From Laguncularia racemosa (taxonomy: Eukaryota; Streptophyta; Magnoliopsida; Myrtales; Combretaceae), in contig JBBMOL010000180.1 in NCBI GenBank assembly GCA_037954665.1, forward strand, positions 186,001-250,000: a stretch of 64,000 nucleotides of DNA. The letters run 5' to 3'. Of this stretch, positions 25,555 to 35,191 are shown in pieces. The position numbers and the translations under genes are program-made. The notes below the pieces were generated by a model. The model had not been told where the DNA came from. It was given only the letters and a program-made list of their open reading frames with translations, and did not search any database. Position 1 is the stretch's first letter. The number at the start of each line of letters is the position of its first letter.

Positions 25555-25640
25555 AATAATTTTTAATGTTATATTTGATATATAAATTTTATTTATATTT
25601 ATAATTAACTATTTAAAATTTAAAAATATCGATTTATTAC
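25555..25640. mobile_element. Left arm of a small inverted repeat (MITE-like) split by CRM element 1
   Basis: gttatatttgata (25568-25580) and taaaatttaaaaatatcgat (about 25613-25632) reappear as reverse complements at 38944-38956 and about 38909-38930. Once the 13-kb insertion is removed, the two arms form an AT-rich inverted repeat of roughly 200 bp, as expected for a MITE. Confidence 0.45.
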
Positions 25641-25645
25641 CTAAT
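25641..25645. other. Target-site duplication CTAAT (left) of CRM element 1
   Basis: CTAAT immediately precedes the 5' LTR and recurs at 38836-38840 immediately after the 3' LTR. Confidence 0.9.
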
Positions 25646-26155
25646 TGATGCAGATACGGGCTGATACACGGTTGGTTACACGGTCGTGTAACATGTCAGG
25701 GGAACTTCCAGAAAGACACACGGCCTCATACACGGCCAGAGGCATGGCCGTGTATTCCGCCAGGAATTCTCTCAAAAGCATACACGGTCTCCATACACGG
25801 CCAGGAGATACAACCGTGTATTACGCCAGACATGTTCCCAGAAATATACACGGCTGTGAGGCACGGCCGTGTATACGACAGAGAATAGACGTATATATTA
25901 ATATTTATTTCCACGTGTACTTTTATATTTCCTTTTTTATGTATTTTTACAGAGTAGTATATATACCATTGTTAGGTTATTTTAGGGTTACGTTTTATTG
26001 CTTATTAAAATATACTTTTGAGAAACGATTTTCTCTGTTTCATCGGTTGTGCGCAACCCAGATTTCTTCAAGGAATAATTCATCGTTATTCTTTATTGTT
26101 TGTGAGACCAATCTTAGAATCGGATTCGTTTCGTTACGCTTTCCGCGCTGCGTTA
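25646..26155 (+). repeat. 5' LTR of CRM element 1
   Basis: A 510-bp LTR beginning TGATGCAG and ending GCGCTGCGTTA. The first 240 bases carry tandem modules built on tacacgg...ccgtgta palindromes. A TATA box (TATATATACC, about 25960) precedes the R/U5 part, which is nearly identical to 38640-38835. Confidence 0.88.
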
Positions 26156-26157
26156 GT

Positions 26158-26169
26158 TGGTATCAGAGC
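26158..26169 (+). promoter_or_regulatory. Primer-binding site (initiator tRNA-Met) of CRM element 1
   Basis: TGGTATCAGAGC, two bases after the LTR end, is complementary to the 3' end of initiator tRNA-Met, the usual minus-strand primer of plant Ty3/gypsy elements. Confidence 0.92.
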
Positions 26170-26188
26170 AAGGCTATTTCCTGTGGAG

Positions 26189-27728
26189 ATGTCAACTCAT
26201 CAAGGCGATGACAGTGGTCGTGTTCTTGACGGTATTCAAGATGTGAGATCACAAGGAAACCACCAATAGGTTCCAAGGGCAAAGTTTGATGCGATGTATC
26301 AGAAGGTCGGGCGTATGGAACGGCGCTTTGATGAACTGATCGAGCATTTCGATGCCTTAGCGGTAGACCCCAATAGGGTTGGGGGTGTTAGTAGGAATCC
26401 ACCACGTGCAACGGAAGAATTCGGTGGACGTATAGTCCGACCTGTCGTTGAGAACAGGTGGGGACATGTAGAGGATGAGGATTCCAGTGAGGAGAGTGAT
26501 GATCCGTATGGGAGTAGACCTCAGCGAGGGCGCGGTGGTAGAGGTGGTGGTTATCGAACGGTTCAGCATGGAAACCATCATAGAGATAGTGATTACCGGA
26601 GGAACCGTGGCGGATATGATCAGGGAGACGGAGGAGACTACCGCCTGAAGGTCGACATTCCATGGTTTGACGGTAGCCTTAATATCGAAGGCTTCCTGGA
26701 TTGGATTGCGGAAGTAGATCGATTCTTTGACTAAATGGAAATTCCCGAAGACCGCCGAGTGAGATTGGTGGCATGCAGGCTGAAGAGTGGAGCCTCGGCA
26801 TGGTGGGAGAGGCTGTAGAGCAGGAGGCAAAGGGAAGGAAAACATCCGGTGAGAACATGGTATCGCATGAAGCAGTTGTTGCAACATGATTTCCTCCCGC
26901 CAGACTATGAGCAGATATTATTCCAACAATATCAGCGATGCCGCCAGGGGCAACGTTCAGTGCATGAGTATACGGACGAGTTCATGAGACTGGCTGAAAG
27001 GAATGACTTGAGGGAGAGTGAAGGCCAACAAGTAGCGCGGTACATGGAAGGCCTAAAGCTCCAAATCAAAGATAAAATTGGAGTTACAATGGTGAAGACC
27101 CTAGTAGAAGCGAAGAATTTGGCTCTCCGAGCTGAGTTAATGTTGCAGGAGCAGGGTAGTAGATACGGAGGAGGAAGAAAGGGGTACGTCGGTGAAGCTG
27201 TAGGTAGTGGTAGTAGGTCGGGATTCGAGAAAAGTAAAAATGCTGCATACAAACCTACTGATGACAGTGCTAAGAGAGAAGAGAAGAGTGAGGGAAAGAA
27301 ACCGATGGAACCTAAGGGAACCCAGAGGCAGAGTAATCCTTATGCCAAGCCTATCTTGGGCAAATGTTTCCGATGCAATCAACCGGGTCATCGGTCAAAC
27401 GAATGTCCTGCTAGGAGAAGCCTAAACATCCTTGATAGGGAGGATGATGAGGAGATTTGCCGTGAACCTGATGGAGAGGGAGAGTATTATGAGGAGGAGG
27501 AAAAAGTAGCAGAACCGACTTATGTGATTCGGCGGATGATGCTTGCCCCAAGACAAGAAGAGATTACACAGCGATACCAGTTGTTTCGCACAAGGTGTAC
27601 CATTAATGGGAAATTGTTTGAACTAATAGTAGATAGCGGGAGTTGCGAAAACATCATAGGAAGAGAAGTTGTGAAGCAGCTATAGTTACCTATCGAGAAG
27701 CATCCAAATCCGTACACTATTGGGTGGA
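26189..27728 (+). pseudogene. CRM element 1 gag and start of protease
   Basis: The frame starts at ATG 26189 (MSTHQGDD), 20 bases after the PBS. It holds an Arg/Gly-rich segment (26520-26640), the gag core (VDIPWFDGSLNIEGFLDW; FLPPDYEQILFQQYQRC), a CCHC knuckle (CFRCNQPGHRSNEC, about 27367-27408) and the aspartic-protease motif IVDSGSCENIIG (about 27627-27662). Stops occur at 26267, 26732, 26816 and 27683. Aligned with element 2, three of the four replace Gln or Trp. The frame ends at GTGGA, the target of element 2, and resumes at 35192 so that T-I-G-W-I-K is restored across the junction. Confidence 0.88.
27724..27728. other. Target-site duplication GTGGA (left) of CRM element 2
   Basis: GTGGA precedes element 2 and GTAGA follows it (35192-35196). 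The pair differs by one G/A change, consistent with a mutation after insertion. Confidence 0.8.
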
Positions 27729-28377
27729 TGACGCAGCGAGGAAAGCGTTACGAAACGAATCCGGATATGGATTGGTTTCACACAACAAAGATTAGCTCTT
27801 TGATGCAAATTCTGGTTGCTCACAACCGATAAATAGAGATAATCCTCTCTCGAAGCGTATTTCAAAAAGATGAATAAAACGTAACCCTAACATGTCTGAC
27901 AAAAGAGTATATATACTTCCCCGTAAAATATCTAAAAGGCGAAAATCTAAGCGTACACATGGAAATAAATAATGATATACACGTCTATAACCTGTCGCAT
28001 ACACGGCCGTGCCTCTAGGCCGTGTATGTTTCTGGGCATGTGACGAGCGCAGTACACGGTCGCATACACGGCTGTGCCTCTAGGCCGTGTATGTTTCTGT
28101 GAGAATCCTGATAGAATACACGGTCGCATACACGGCCGTGCCTCTAGGCCGTGTATGTTTCTGTGAGAATCCTGATAGAATACACGGTCGCATACACGGC
28201 CGTGCCTCTAGGCCGTGTATGTTTCTGTAGGAATCCTGATAGAACACACGGTCGCATACACGGCCGTGCCTCTAGGCCGTGTATGTTACTGTGAGGATCC
28301 TGCTAAAACACACGGTCGCATACACGGCCGTGCCTCTACCCGTGTGTTAACCTGTGTCCTCCACGATGTCCGCATCA
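27729..28377 (-). repeat. 3' LTR of CRM element 2
   Basis: A 649-bp LTR that begins on the minus strand with TGATGCGGACATC and ends with CTCGCTGCGTCA. It contains six units of a 64-bp tandem repeat. It matches 34607-35191 closely except for exactly one additional repeat unit. Confidence 0.9.
27992..28345. repeat. 64-bp tandem repeat array in LTR of CRM element 2 (six units)
   Basis: Equivalent bases occur at 27992, 28057, 28121, 28185, 28249 and 28313, a 64-base period with one 65-base step. Each unit holds the palindrome-rich phrase tacacggccgtgcctctagg followed by ccgtgta and a spacer ending tcctgataga. The array lies upstream of the TATA region on the minus strand, in U3. Confidence 0.92.
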
Positions 28378-31300
28378 TTCTCTCCCACCAAGGAAGAACT
28401 CGACCCTGAGTTCGCTTCTGGATAAAGGGGTGCGTCATCCTCGTAGAATGGGGACAAATCCGCCACATTGAAGGTCTTGGAGATTCTCATGCTTTCCAGG
28501 AGTCCAACCACATAAGCGTTGTCATTGATCTTGGCCACTATATTGTAGGGCCCATACTTCTTCGGTTGCCACTTGCTATATGTGCCCACGGGGAAGCGTT
28601 CTTTCCTTAAGAACACCATCACTGGGTCTCCCACCTCGAACAGCTTCTTCTTCCTATGTTTGTCGACTGCTTTCTTATATCTCTCATTCACTTTCCCAAT
28701 TTGTTCTTTGATTTCCGACGCCAGGTGTTTGGCTGCTACGTTGGTCTCCACACCTTTGGGTAAGGAAACTAGGTTCAGAGCATGAGAAGGTGCCTTGGTA
28801 TAAACCACTGAAAAAGGTGATCTAACGGTAGTTCTGTGGATCGAGTTGTTGTAGGCGAACTTTGCTTGAGACAATGCCAGGTCCCATTGCCTTGGTTTCT
28901 CTCCACATATGCCTCTTATCAGATTTCCAAGGGTCTTGTTCGTCACTTCGGTTTGCCCATCGGTTTGTGGGTGGGTTGTGCTGCTGAAGTTAAGGGACAA
29001 GTTGAACATGTACCAAAGCATCCGCCAGAAATGGCTAAGGAATCGGGTGTCACTATTAGAAGTGATGGACTTGGGAACCCCATGTAATCTGACCACCTCC
29101 TTAAAGAATAGTCTGGCCACGTTCTGAGCATCCGTCGTCTTCCTACATGGGATGAAGCGAGCCATCTTGAAAACCTGTCCACAACTATAAAAACAGTGTC
29201 AGCACTTCGTTGGGTACGAGACAAACCTAATACAAAATCCATGGATAGGTCTTCCCAGATATTCTCAAGTATGGGTAACGGAGTGTATAGCCCCGTATTC
29301 TAAGAGTGGCCCTTTGATGTCTGACAGATGTAACATCGTTGCACTATCCGACTTACATCCCTGCGCAACTGGGGCCAGTAGTATCTTGCAGCCACTGCTG
29401 CTAGTGTTTTGTCCCGCCCCAAATGGCCGGCTAATCCCCCTCCATGGAGGTCTCTGATCACCTTCTCTCTCAAGGAGGATGCAGGGATGCATAGTTGGTT
29501 TTCCCTCATCAAATAACCCTCCAGAATGTAATAACTGTCATTGGGTTCTTTGTTGGTGCATTTTCTCCAGGTAGCCCCGAAATCTTCATCCGCCTCATAC
29601 AGCTCCTTCAACTGTTCAAACCCAACCACCTCAGCTCTCATAGTCACTAGCAGATCCGCTCTTCGGCTTAGTGCGTTAGCCACCTTGTTCTGAACCCCAG
29701 ATTTATGCATTAAGCGAAATGGAAACTTCTGCAAGAACTGTATCCATCTGGCGTGCATGTCTTTGCATATGCGGGTCTGATTACTCAGGTGTTTCAAGGC
29801 GACACGATCGGAATATAATACAAATTCTTTGCCAACCAAATAATGCTCCCACACTCTCAAGGCTCTAACCACGGAATAAAACTCTTTGTCGTACGTGACC
29901 ATTTTCTCCTAGCCTCGCAGAGTTTCTCACTATAGAAAGCTACAGGTCTCTTTTCCTGAGAGAGTACTACACCAATACCCATACCACTGGCATCACAGTC
30001 AACTTTGAATAGTTTGTCGAAGTCCGGTAAGGCCAGCACCGGCGCATTACATAGTCGCTCTTTGAGCACTGCGAATCCCGACTCAGCTTCCTCATCCCAA
30101 TGAAACTGTCCTTTCTTTAGGCACTCAGTTAAGGGGGCCGCCACCGTGCTAAAGTGCCGTATAAAACGCCTGTAGAATCCCGCTAACCCCAGGAAACTCC
30201 TCAGCTCAGTGATGGTCTTGGGTGTAGGCCAATCCCTAATGGCTCGCACCTTATCCTCATCCACCGTGATTCCTTCTCCACTCACTATGAATCCTAAGAA
30301 CAACAACCTCAGTGACAGGAACACACACTTCTTGAGATTAGCATAAATTTTGTTCTCTTTCAGTACCATCAAAACATCCCTCAAATGCACTAGATGTTCC
30401 TCCCGAGTCTTGCTATATACTAGAATGTCATCAAAATATACAACAACAAACCGACCTATAAATGATTTAAGTACCTGATTCATCATGCGCATGAAGATAC
30501 TCGGTGCATTGTTGAGTCTAAACGGCATAACCATCCATTCGTACAACCCTTCTTTCGTCTTGAAGGCGGTCTTCCACTCATCCCCAGGTCTGACCCGAAT
30601 TTGATGGTACCCGCTTCTAAGATCTATCTTAGAGAATACCACTGCCCCACTCAGCCGATCCAACATGTCCTCAATGTGAGGTATCGGGAATTTATACCCA
30701 ATTGTGATTTTGTTGATCGCTCGGCTATCCACGCACATCCTCTAACTCCCATCCTTCTTAGGCGTTAGTAGTGCTGGTACGGCACATGGACTCAAGCTAT
30801 CTTGAATGAATCCTTTGTTGAGTAAATCCTGGACTTTCTCCTGTAAGACCTCCGTTTCTTTGGGACTCATCCGGTAGTGAGGGAGGTTAGGAAGACTAGC
30901 TCCAGGCACTAAGTCGATGTGATGCTGGATGTCTCACAATGGAGGTAGTCCCTCTGGTAAGTCTTCCGGAACTACTTCTCTGAATTCCTCTAGTAATCCC
31001 TTCACTTCCTCCGGAATCTCCGCGTTACTCATGTCCTCTCCCGCATTTTTCACTACTAGAGCATGCATCATGCGAGACTCCTTAATGTTCTCAATCATCT
31101 CCCTTTCCGATTGAGTGATTGTAAGAAAAGACTTCCCTTCCACCTTCTGAACTTTGGGTCGCTTATCCGATAATGGCAATAGTGTATACTTCACCCCTTC
31201 CTTCTCCAACCTATACTTGTTCTCCTTCCCGGCATGTTGGGCATCTACATCAAATTGCCAAGGTCGCCCGAACAACAAATGACAAGCGTCCATATCGATG

Positions 31301-32322
31301 ATGTCGCAGTATACTTCATCTCGATATTTGCCAATCGAGAAAGGAACTCTACACCTCTCTTTCACCTCTATCCGCTCCGCCACTTTGATCCATCCGATGG
31401 TGTACGGATTCGGATGTTTCTCTGTAGGTAATTGGAGCTTCTTCACAACCTCCTTCCCAATGATGTTCTCACAGCTCCCACTGTCGATAATCAAGTCAAA
31501 CACTCTCCCACCAATCGTGCACCTAGTGCGAAACAACTGGTGTCACTGTGAACTATCCTTTTGCTTCGGTGCTAACATCATCCTCCTAATTACGTAATTA
31601 GACTCCACCACTTCGTCAACCTCTTCATAGTACTCTTCATCACCGTCGGGTTCACAACACACTTCTTCCTCCTCTTCCCTCTCGACAATGTTTACAGTGC
31701 ATCGATTTGGGCACTCATTTGATCGATGTCCCGGCTGATTACATCTATAGCATTTCCCCAATATTGGCTTGGCATATGGATTGTTTTGCCTTGGGGTTTC
31801 TTTACTCTCCACGGGTCTCTTTCCTTCCGCCTTGTCGTCTTTCCTGTCCATACTCCCGTTGATTTCTCAACCACTCCTCTAGGTCTCTCACCAATCACCC
31901 TACTACTATTACCAGGATTATCGTAAGTGTAAGTCCTTTTACTTCCTCCAAACCGTACGCTCTGCTCTTGTATCATCATTTCTGCCCGGAGGGCCAAGTT
32001 CTTGGCTTCATTCACTGTTCTGAACACCGTCACTCCTATCTTATCTCTAATCTGAGGCTTCAACCTGTCAACAAACGTGCCACCTGTTGACCCTCAGTCT
32101 CCCTCAAATCATTCCTCTCCGCTAACCTCATGAATTCCACGGTTTACTCATGCACGTCCTCTGCCCTTGACAGGCACCGTTGATACTGTTGGAAAAGGAT
32201 TTGCTCGTAGTCGGGTGGTAAGAAATCTCTCTGCAACAGATTCCTCATGCAGTACCATGATCTAATAGGTTGCCGCCCTTCCCTTTGCCTACGGTGCTGC
32301 AACCGATCCCACCATGCAACGC
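28347..32322 (-). pseudogene. CRM element 2 gag C-part, protease, RT, RNase H, integrase
   Basis: Reading leftward it shows gag (FLPPDYEQILFQQYQRC), a CCHC knuckle (CYRCNQPGHRSNEC, near 31745), protease (IIDSGSCENIIG, near 31490), RT with YFDDILVYS (near 30440) and KFPIPHIEDMLDRL, RNase H with DCDASGMGIGVV (near 30000), the integrase zinc region (GHLGRDKTLAAVAARYYW) and the integrase core (PQTDGQTEVTN near 28960). It ends ISKTFNVADLSPF, then GENDADIVEDTG with TAA at 28347. No chromodomain is visible. Broken by stops (for example W to stop near 30738, R to stop near 30935) and frameshifts near 29165, 29900 and 32060. Confidence 0.9.
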
Positions 32323-32327
32323 CCCGC
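32323..32327. other. Target-site duplication CCCGC (left) of Athila-like solo LTR
   Basis: CCCGC flanks the solo LTR on both sides (again at 33960-33964). Confidence 0.9.
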
Positions 32328-33959
32328 TGATGGGTGTCGAATCCAATAAAAATAAAACCTACTCCTAGACAATTATATGATTTGCATATAGTGGTGAGTA
32401 GGGTCGAATCCACAGGGATTGGTAAAGATATTTCTATTCAAAGAGAACAATAATAAAAAGGAAAATGGGGGGTTTTGTTTGTGAATCAAATAAAGTAAAA
32501 CAAGGTAAGAAAATCAGATATTGGTAAAAGCCTAGCCAAAGGAATCAAGATGGTTTAATTCTAGGAATTGATCATCGATGCAAATGTTCTCTATTCTTGT
32601 TCTAGATAAATTGGTTATGGTTATTAACAAGCTCTAACAACCTATCTCTCCTTACTTCCCCGATAACCTCCGACAAGCGCTTTGAATTATTTCTCTTATT
32701 GATTAAACAACCCTTAGACAAGCGCTTAGGATTTAATCTATCAATAGCATTAAGATCTAGAGAGACCACCAATTCATGCCAGTAGATTATAAGATAACCT
32801 ATTTAAACATGATCACATACCTCCATAACATGAATTCGATCATCTCTTTTATAACCAAACATGTTATTGCGTCACTAAGACTAGAACAATCAAACAATTA
32901 CGGATTTGACGTGCTAGTTGACAATATATTAACTTGTTAATTGAGTAGAAGAGCTCTATTCATACCAATCAACAAAGATAATAATGACAAAACGATCAAA
33001 GATATATGAATACCCGAAAGCAAAGAATAGAATAATACAAGTCAATTAGACCTCACAATTCGTGGAGAATTAAACATCTATGACCCTTTGGCTAGAAAAG
33101 TAGCTTAGCTACACATGTTCATCAATAAAACGAAAATAAAAAGTAAAAACATAATGAACCCGGTTGCTTGCTCTGCCTCCGCGTTTCCTTCTTCAAGATC
33201 CAAGATTCCAAGATCAAAAGTTCAAAAAAAAGTTCTAACCCTCTAGGGTTGGCTCTATTTATACTATTAGATGGATAGCATGTGATCTTTTGCTAGCAAG
33301 ATACGAAAATATCTTTCCTTTTTCAAGTAGATTTCGAGAAGTGAAGATACGTCTGCCTGGCACACCCCACCACACGGCCGTGGGTTAAGCCGTGCCATCC
33401 TCTATGCATATTCTTCAAGTCTTCAACCGCGCCCAATGTGAACCACGGTTAAACACACGGCCAGATTTCAAACCGTGCCTTCGTCTGTGCATAATCTTCA
33501 AGTCTTCATCCGTGTCCAGTGTGTAGCACGGTTACACCCACGGCTAGATTTCAAGCCGTGTCTTCATCTGGTTGATGTTCCACACTTTCTTTTCCTTGGC
33601 ACATCTATCTTCCACCACGGCTTCAAGCATGGTTTCTCCCACGGGTTCCACCACGGTCGTGCCTTAAGCCGTGTCTCTCTCTGTTCAAAGTCCTCATTTT
33701 CGCCTTCTTGTCCAGTGTGTAACACGGTTTGAAACTTGGCCGTGCCTCAAACCGTGCTTCCTCCGGTGGTGTAATTTCTTGTCTTGATCCAAGTTGTAGA
33801 TGACTTCTCTAAAATACTTGAATTAGCATCCTTGACTCCATTTAACCTGATTTATCACGATGATATAATTAAAGTACCATTTCCTTATGATTTCTATAAA
33901 ATCAATAATAATTTAACACAATTTATACTATAAAGATTAAGTATAAAATGGCTCTATCA
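32328..33959 (-). mobile_element. Solo LTR, Athila-like, nested in gag of CRM element 2
   Basis: 1632 bp with TG...CA ends, a perfect 5-bp target duplication (CCCGC) and no internal domain. On the minus strand it begins TGATAGAGCC and ends with wording like CCCTGTGGATTCGACCC and GACACCCATCA, which is typical of Athila LTRs. A minus-strand TATA box GTATAAATAG lies at about 33255-33264. The part at 33360-33770 contains several cacggccgtg-type palindromic phrases. It interrupts gag of element 2 between the codons for RLKGG and the AWWDRL-type motif. Confidence 0.85.
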
Positions 33960-33964
33960 CCCGC

Positions 33965-34573
33965 CTTTCAATCGACAAGCAACCATCCTCACCCTTCTAT
34001 CCTCAGGAACTTCCATATAATCAAAGAACCTATCGACCTCCGCTAGCCAATCTAAAAATTCCTCTATATTCAAATTGCCATTAAAAGAAGGGATATCTAC
34101 CTTAAGACGGAAGTCTCCACCTTCAGCATATTCGAACCCTGGTGATTGCGTCGATATCCACCACCATATGCTTGTTCATTCCGATCATCCACTCCACAAT
34201 ACCTACCTCCACCAGCAACACCACCCCTTCTCGGTGGTTGTTCCCTCATCTGCATAATTCTTTCCTCTTCCTCATAAGAGCTTTCTTCAATTCTCCAGTT
34301 CCATTGGTTTCCGGCAACAAAGTCATTGATAGGGTCGTCGCGAGCAATTGTTACCCCCGGTCGATTCCCAACAACACCCCTATGACCGTTGTGGTCCATC
34401 ACCATGGCGTCGAACCGCGCCACCAGATCCTCTAGGCGTTGTTCTACACGCCCAAGCCTCTGCTCCATGGTTTCAACCACTGCCCTCAGAGCCCATTGAT
34501 TGACTCCTTGAGCTTCCGCATCCCGATCAAGGTCGAGAACGCGACTGCCATCAACACCATCGTTAGCCGACAT
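33965..34573 (-). pseudogene. CRM element 2 gag, N-terminal part
   Basis: The frame starts at ATG 34573 (MSANDGVDG), 20 bases after the PBS, matching the start position in element 1. It shows a heptad-like helical segment (VVETMEQRLGRVEQRLEDLV), an acidic and then Arg/Gly-rich linker, and, after a frameshift near 34085, DIPSFNGNLNIEEFLDWL and EVPEDRRVRM. It stops at the CCCGC target site of the solo LTR and continues at 32322. Confidence 0.85.
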
Positions 34574-34592
34574 CTCCGTAGGAAATTGCCTT

Positions 34593-34604
34593 GCTCTGAT
34601 ACCA
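34593..34604 (-). promoter_or_regulatory. Primer-binding site (initiator tRNA-Met) of CRM element 2
   Basis: TGGTATCAGAGC on the minus strand, two bases (GT) after the 5' LTR, exactly as in element 1. Confidence 0.92.
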
Positions 34605-34606
34605 AC

Positions 34607-35191
34607 TGACGCAGCGAGGAAAGTGTTACAAAACGAATCCGGATATGGATTGGTTTCACACAACAAAGATTAGCTCTTTGATGCAAATTCTGGTTGCGCA
34701 CAACCGATAAACGGAGATAATCCTCTCTCGAAGCGTATTTCAAAAAGATGAATAAAACGTAACCCTAACATGTTTGACAAAAGAGTATATATACTTCCCC
34801 GTAAAATATCTAAAAGGGAAAAATCTAAGCGTACACGTGGAAATAAATAATGATATACACGTCTATAACCTGTCGCATACACGGCCGTGTCTCTAGGCCG
34901 TGTATGTTTCTGGGCATGTGACGAGCGCAGTACATGGTCGCATACACGGCCGTGCCTCTAGGCCGTGTATGTTTCTGTGAGAATCCTGATAGAATACACG
35001 GTCGCATACACGGCCGTGCCTCTAGGCCGTGTATGTTTCCGTGGGAATCCTGATAGAACACACAGTCGCATACACAGCCGTGCCTCTAGGCCGTGTATGT
35101 TACTGTAGGAATCCTGCTAAAACAAACGGTCGCATACACGGCCGTGCCTCTACCCGTGTGTCAACCTGTGTCCTCCACGATGTCCGCATCA
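34607..35191 (-). repeat. 5' LTR of CRM element 2
   Basis: 585 bp, the partner of 27729-28377. It carries five units of the 64-bp repeat (equivalent bases near 34871, 34936, 35000, 35064 and 35128), one fewer than the other LTR. The length difference between the LTRs is exactly 64. Confidence 0.9.

Larger units (their letters stand above)
27729..35191 (-). mobile_element. CRM-type Ty3/gypsy retrotransposon 2, nested in element 1 and split by a solo LTR
   Basis: A full-length element on the minus strand has its 5' LTR at 34607-35191, PBS at 34593-34604, gag, pol and 3' LTR at 27729-28377. It belongs to the same family as element 1: gag and pol align throughout. A 1632-bp Athila-like solo LTR sits in gag. 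Excluding that insertion the element is about 5.8 kb. The pol reading frame ends 31 bases inside the 3' LTR, a hallmark of CRM elements. Stops and frameshifts show it is inactive. Confidence 0.87.

Noticed and set aside
25645..26269. A 188-codon plus-strand frame at the start of the CRM element
   Set aside because: It is the 5' LTR translated through its palindromic repeats and past the PBS. It is not a protein.
26357..26887. Long minus-strand frame opposite CRM gag
   Set aside because: It is a shadow of the real gag frame on the other strand and has no domain.
27947..28468. Regular 64-bp repeats that could suggest a CRISPR array or host satellite
   Set aside because: The repeats are contiguous with no unique spacers, are bounded by an LTR and recur in the partner LTR. 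They are LTR-internal tandem repeats in a plant genome.
28347..28600. A chromodomain at the integrase end of CRM element 2
   Set aside because: The tail after FNVADLSPF is short, acidic and Ser-rich and ends 31 bases into the LTR. There is no aromatic-cage pattern.
33475..33732. An 85-codon plus-strand frame rich in His and Ser
   Set aside because: It is inside the Athila-like solo LTR and is produced by the repeated ccgtg phrases.
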